From Planococcus sp. CPCC 101016 (GTDB lineage: Bacteria > Bacillota > Bacilli > Bacillales_A > Planococcaceae), in assembly GCF_007859295.1 (NCBI RefSeq), contig NZ_VOHB01000002.1, positions 1,117,624 to 1,181,623 of the forward strand: 64,000 nucleotides of DNA, written 5' to 3'. The notes under the pieces are model-generated. The model saw nothing but the letters and a program-made list of their open reading frames with translations, searched no databases and was not told the origin of the DNA. A program made the translations under genes and the position numbers. Numbering within the stretch: position 1 is the first letter of the stretch; every line of letters starts with the position of its first letter. Below, piece by piece: positions 60,460-64,000 of the stretch.

Positions 60460-60631
60460 ATTAGTTGCTCCTCTATAGATTATGGGCCAACCGAGTATTT
60501 ATGTCGGATTAATCCAATCTTTGATTAGTATTGGCTACACGTGCAAGTGGACAGGTTCTCAATAAATATATTTGTTTTTTCTTAGCTGTTGATATTATAC
60601 AGTGTATTTTGAAATGCGTAAATAAAAAGAA

Positions 60632-61267
60632 CTATAACAACTTAAATTCGAGAAACTCGCTGTCTTCTATACTGATCTTAGCTTGGCCGTTCGTCAGTTC
60701 ATTTATCCAGTTAGTGAACTCCTGCTCTTTTTCAACAGGTACATAGATATACAAATCCACGCCATCTGTATAGTCAAGGTGATCTAATGGGAATGCAGAC
60801 TGGCGGATTTCATTTTCCAGTTTGCCGAGCCAGGTATAATCAATGGAAGTTTTCATCAAGTGATGCAATTTTCTTTCGACGATACCGGAAGCGGCGAGAG
60901 CTTCCGACGCAGCTTTTCCATAGGCTCGTATCAAGCCTCCGCCTCCTAATTTTATGCCGCCATAATAGCGGGTAACGACCAGTACGGTATCTTTAAGTCC
61001 TTTTTTCTTCAAGACTTCGAGCATTGGAAATCCAGCTGTACCACTTGGTTCGCCGTCATCATTCGCTTTCTGGATGGAGTCATGTTCGCCAATCAGATAA
61101 GCCGAACAATTATGGGTTGCCGTCCGGTGACGCAGTTTTATTGAATCAATAAACTCAATTGCCTGCTGTTCAGTTTCTGCCCGCGCAGCATGTCCAATGA
61201 ACCTAGATTTTTGGATAAGTATTTCTGCACTGGCAGAATCGCCTACAGTTGTGTAATTTTCTCGCAA
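60632..61267 (-). CDS. yvyE: YigZ/IMPACT-family protein
   Basis: 211 aa. N-terminal UPF0029/IMPACT domain with ILIQKSRFIGHAARAETEQQA, RTATHNCSAYLIG, DDGEPSGTAGFPMLEVL and VLVVTRYYGGIKLGGGGLIRAYGKAA, followed by the C-terminal DUF1949 ferredoxin-like domain (from about residue 135). Role in translation-associated or stress functions is not firmly known. Divergent from degS, the same arrangement as in B. subtilis. Confidence 0.9.
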   Translation of the reverse strand: MRENYTTVGDSASAEILIQKSRFIGHAARAETEQQAIEFIDSIKLRHRTATHNCSAYLIGEHDSIQKANDDGEPSGTAGFPMLEVLKKKGLKDTVLVVTRYYGGIKLGGGGLIRAYGKAASEALAASGIVERKLHHLMKTSIDYTWLGKLENEIRQSAFPLDHLDYTDGVDLYIYVPVEKEQEFTNWINELTNGQAKISIEDSEFLEFKLL

Positions 61268-61422
61268 TTTAACGCCTCCTGTTGTAAAATGAAATCAGAT
61301 AATTTGTAATGTATCTTTAATATGGTCTTGCTTATAAAGTGATATACTTATTAAAGCCGACAAGGTATAAAGAAGTAAGGATTTTACCTGGATACAGTCA
61401 GTATAGCTAAGGCGGTTTTGAA

Positions 61423-62568
61423 ATGGCAAAGAAAATCGGTGGGAAAACACCTGATTCTATTTTTAATGAAATGCTGGCAGGAATAGAACAGGCAAAACAA
61501 GATATTTTCGTCATTAGTGAAGAAAGTCGCCAAAGTTATGAAAAGATGAAAGATGAACTTGAAGATGTCCGCTTAAATATCGCACGAGTTATTGAAGCTG
61601 GAGATCTTCTTGAAGAGAAAACGCGTGCGGCTCGTCGACGGTTGGCGGAAGTTTCTCAATTTTTCAACTCTTTTACAGAAAGTCAGGTTCGCCAAGTATA
61701 CGAGCAGGCAAATGACCTTCAAGTACAATTATCACTTAATCGAAACGAAGAAAAAAAGTATCGGCAGAAGCGTGACAAATTGCAGCGCCGACTTCAACTC
61801 TTACTGCAAACGATTGAACGGGCTGAGAGCCTAGTCAACAAAATTAATGTAACAAGCAGTTATTTGACTTCAGATTTTGAAAATGTTGATGAAGCCATCG
61901 GTAAGAACAAGTCAAGTCAAGATTATAGCCTTCGCATCATTGAAGCGCAAGAGGAAGAAAGAAAGCGCCTCTCCAGGGAAATTCATGATGGCCCTGCGCA
62001 AATGATGGCGAATGTCCTGCTTCGTTCGGATTTAATTGAAAGAACGTATCGTGAAAAAGGACCGGAATTAGCTTTTCACGAAATCACCTCTTTAAAGGAC
62101 ATGGTCAGACAGGCACTTACCGAAGTAAGAAGAATCATATACGATTTGCGGCCCATGGCGTTGGATGACCTCGGTTTGGTACCTACCCTAAAGAAGTACA
62201 TTGATACAATTGAGGAATACAATAAAGGCATTAGAATGGAATTCCAGTCGATGGGAAAAGAAGTGCGCTTGCCGAATAAATATGAAACCACTATTTTCCG
62301 TCTGGTACAAGAAGGAATTTCAAATGCGATACGCCATGGCAAATCGTCTGAGATTAAAGTTGAAATGGAATGGCTAAGAGAACTTGTTAAAATTACAGTA
62401 ACAGATAACGGAACTGGTTTTGATCAAGGAATTGTAAAAAACCAGTCATTCGGATTGGCGGGGATGAAAGAAAGAATCGAATTGGTTGAAGGCGATTTTT
62501 TCATCAATTCATCACCCGGGAACGGTACAGTCTTAATGTTTGATATACCTTTTAAAAAGGGTATGTAA
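61423..62568 (+). CDS. degS: Sensor histidine kinase DegS
   Basis: 381-aa cytosolic kinase without membrane segments. Residues 1-175 are a sensor coiled-coil (DELEDVRLNIARVIEAGDLLEE, RQKRDKLQRRLQLLLQTIERAE); HisKA_3 with the phospho-His in ERKRLSREIHDGPAQMMANV; HATPase with FRLVQEGISNAIRHGKSS, VTDNGTGFD and FGLAGMKERIELVEG. Phosphorylates DegU, controlling exoprotease, competence and biofilm genes. 27 nt before degU. Confidence 0.95.
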   Translation: MAKKIGGKTPDSIFNEMLAGIEQAKQDIFVISEESRQSYEKMKDELEDVRLNIARVIEAGDLLEEKTRAARRRLAEVSQFFNSFTESQVRQVYEQANDLQVQLSLNRNEEKKYRQKRDKLQRRLQLLLQTIERAESLVNKINVTSSYLTSDFENVDEAIGKNKSSQDYSLRIIEAQEEERKRLSREIHDGPAQMMANVLLRSDLIERTYREKGPELAFHEITSLKDMVRQALTEVRRIIYDLRPMALDDLGLVPTLKKYIDTIEEYNKGIRMEFQSMGKEVRLPNKYETTIFRLVQEGISNAIRHGKSSEIKVEMEWLRELVKITVTDNGTGFDQGIVKNQSFGLAGMKERIELVEGDFFINSSPGNGTVLMFDIPFKKGM

Positions 62569-62595
62569 GATAGGGTATTCGAGGAGGACGACATA

Positions 62596-63270
62596 ATGAC
62601 AAAAATAATTATTGTTGACGATCATCAATTATTTCGTGAAGGTGTAAAAAGAATTCTAGATTTTGAAAGTTCATTTGAAGTCGTTGCTGAAGGCGGAGAC
62701 GGCAACGAAGTCATCAAATTATATGAAGAAAATAGACCTGATGTGGTATTGATGGATATCAATATGCCACAAAAAAATGGTGTAGAGGCTACAGGAGAAT
62801 TGATTGAGAAATTCCCTGATGCGAAAGTCATTATGCTGTCCATCCACGATGATGAATCTTATGTGACGCATGCCTTGAAAACAGGTGCTTTAGGTTACAT
62901 GCTGAAAGAAATGGATGCAGATGCAATTATTCAGGCGATTAAAGTAGTAGCAAAAGGCGGCTCTTATTTGCACCCTAAAGTCACGCGCAATCTAGTAATG
63001 GAATTCCGTCGTTTGAGCGAACGTGAAAACAAAGGGTCTTTCCATCAAACAGAAATTCGCCGTCCGTATCATCTTTTGACGAAACGTGAAAGTGAAGTTC
63101 TCCAATTATTGACAGATGGCCAAAGCAATCGCGTCATTGGAGAAACTTTGTTTATCTCTGAAAAAACGGTTAAAAACCACGTGTCGAGCATCTTGCAGAA
63201 AATGCAGGTAAATGACCGTACACAGGCAGTTGTGACCGCCATCAAAAACGGATGGGTTGAAGTAAGATAA
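62596..63270 (+). CDS. degU: Response regulator DegU
   Basis: 224-aa NarL/LuxR-type regulator. Receiver domain with acidic pair in [12 protein letters not shown], phospho-Asp in [15 protein letters not shown] and Lys in [11 protein letters not shown]-terminal [47 protein letters not shown]. Ribosome site GAGGAGG. Activated by DegS. Strong terminator follows. Confidence 0.95.
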   Translation: MTKIIIVDDHQLFREGVKRILDFESSFEVVAEGGDGNEVIKLYEENRPDVVLMDINMPQKNGVEATGELIEKFPDAKVIMLSIHDDESYVTHALKTGALGYMLKEMDADAIIQAIKVVAKGGSYLHPKVTRNLVMEFRRLSERENKGSFHQTEIRRPYHLLTKRESEVLQLLTDGQSNRVIGETLFISEKTVKNHVSSILQKMQVNDRTQAVVTAIKNGWVEVR

Positions 63271-63318
63271 AATAAAAGACGGTAGATCTGCTAGTTTGCA
63301 GATCCACCGTCTTTTTTG
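63271..63318 (+). terminator. Terminator of degSU
   Basis: AAAGACGGTAGATCTGC/GCAGATCCACCGTCTTTTTT, one mismatch in the stem. Confidence 0.85.
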
Positions 63319-63369
63319 TTTGCTTTCTATTCTTCAAGAAGTCGCAGCAGTTCAGCTAACCGTTGAAAA

Positions 63370-63752
63370 CGGGCGCCTCCGCATTTCTATGTCCAGACTC
63401 CGGCGCCCAGCTCTTCGGGTCATAAGCCAACCCGGCTTTGCGGCAAAAAGTGCCGCTTTGCCGGTCTGTCTTATGCCTGTCAGAGCTACATGGGCGCCTG
63501 CGCATTTCTGTGTCCAGACTCCGGCGCCCAGCTCTTCGGGTCATAAGCCAACCCGGCTTTGCGGCAAAAAGTGCCGCTTTGCCGGTCTGTCTTATGCCTG
63601 TCAGAGCTACATGGGCGCCTGCGCATTTCTGTGTCCAGACTCCGGCGCCCAGCTCTTCGGGTCATAAGCCAACCCGGCTTTGCGGCAAAAAGTGCCGCTT
63701 TGCCGGTCTGTCTTATGCCTGTCAGAGCTACATGGCTGCCTGCGCTTTTCTT
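63370..63752. repeat. Threefold tandem 121-bp structured repeat
   Basis: Three almost identical head-to-tail units (landmark GGCGCC at 63372, 63493 and 63614) plus the start of a fourth. Each contains AGCTCTTCGGGTCATAAG ... CTTATGCCTGTCAGAGCT, pairing AGCTCT/AGAGCT and CATAAG/CTTATG, and an inner GCGGCA/TGCCGC hairpin. Related to the two diverged copies at 16579-16848. Open frames through it on both strands arise because 121 is not a multiple of three and carry no ribosome sites. Confidence 0.85.
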
Positions 63753-64000
63753 TTATAATCGATCGTAGCAGTATTGGTAGATGGCTGCTGTTGCTAGGCA
63801 ATCGCCTAATGCATCGTGAGCATCGTGTTCCAGTTTTAAAAAGGCAGTCAATGTGGTCAATTTGTGATTAGGTGTTTGGGTAATGGCTCTTCTGGCCAAC
63901 TTGACTGTATCGATGACTGTGTACTCGGGAATCGGTGTGATCTCTTCGAGAGCATACAAGAATCCCATATCGAAAGGGGCATTATGTGCAATGATTGGCA
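63753..64000 (-). CDS. 3'-5' exonuclease, DnaQ/DEDDh family (5' part beyond the window)
   Basis: C-terminal part of an exonuclease on the minus strand, open through the window edge. Visible motifs: PIIAHNAPFDMGFL (Exo II with AHNAxFD), YTVIDTVKLARR, and the Exo III His/Asp in HDALGDCLATAAIY. Such proteins trim DNA or RNA ends, as stand-alone exonucleases or as the proofreading part of polymerases; the full domain set is not visible. No ribosome site is expected here as the start is outside. Confidence 0.82.
   Translation of the reverse strand, partial: PIIAHNAPFDMGFLYALEEITPIPEYTVIDTVKLARRAITQTPNHKLTTLTAFLKLEHDAHDALGDCLATAAIYQYCYDRL

Noticed and set aside
63370-63752. CRISPR array
   Set aside because: Units are identical along their whole 121 bp with no unique spacers and no cas genes nearby.
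63296-63801. Several 60-120 aa frames on both strands in the 121-bp repeats
   Set aside because: They repeat the same peptide in shifting frames because the DNA is repetitive; no ribosome sites.

Overview
The window looks like chromosome of a low-GC Gram-positive bacterium of the Planococcaceae (Planococcus/Planomicrobium-like). Reasons: the tagO - LCP ligase - yvyE - degS - degU block at the right end, S-box control of metI/metC, close resemblance of many products to Bacillus subtilis proteins (YtsJ, PatA, YclM, Hom/ThrC/ThrB, BrnQ, YflT and CsbD stress proteins), AGGAGG-type ribosome sites and intrinsic terminators after almost every unit. This assignment comes from gene content and remembered family features; no search was run. 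I see no rRNA, tRNA, CRISPR array, transposase or phage.

Layout. 1-2851: end of a surface-polysaccharide locus whose two sugar-nucleotide enzymes both lack catalytic residues. 3060-4158: small stress-type gene and a lipoprotein. 4166-4418: intergenic repeat element flanked by two matching hairpins. 4501-10062: LacI regulator plus a catabolic operon (HisD-like dehydrogenase, GntP-type permease, hydroxyacyl-CoA-type dehydrogenase, SDR), then ytsJ malic enzyme. 11739-14211: metI-metC under a SAM-I riboswitch. 14441-16514: a four-gene operon joining a heme-monooxygenase-like protein, a helical protein, a CarH-like B12-binding protein and a STAS protein, read here as a light/B12 sensor for the general stress pathway. 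16579-16848: repeats. 16917-23547: flavin oxidoreductase, small proteins, a polar amino acid ABC transporter, pcp, a HAD phosphatase and a probable SigB-dependent gene. 23705-24214: second copy of the hairpin-flanked element.

24218-34971: a C2/2-hydroxyacid region: YhfH, malate synthase, LytTR protein, FAD-linked 2-hydroxyacid oxidase, two near-twin TRAP binding proteins, FadR-type GntR regulator, TRAP membrane subunits, PatA, cupin. 35062-40770: lactonase and the aspartate-to-threonine pathway (yclM divergent from hom-thrC-thrB). 40823-46471: gabD, an unassigned transporter and two M20 hydrolases. 46706-49962: AT-rich genes including a Wzz-like protein, a FemAB/GNAT-like protein and an alkyltransferase-like protein. 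50137-52768: a PuuD-like hydrolase and an RRNPP-type regulator followed by a secreted precursor with eight tandem copies of one short peptide, the strongest candidate for an undescribed signalling system. 53291-56933: general stress proteins, BrnQ, CsbD. 57038-64000: tagO/LCP/yvyE/degSU, a threefold 121-bp repeat, and the edge of an exonuclease gene.

Themes: cell-to-cell and environmental signalling (peptide quorum sensing, DegSU, B12/STAS, several SigB-like promoters), uptake and oxidation of small organic acids, and amino acid metabolism. Where the longest open frame began on top of a ribosome site, I moved the start to the downstream codon with proper spacing and said so.
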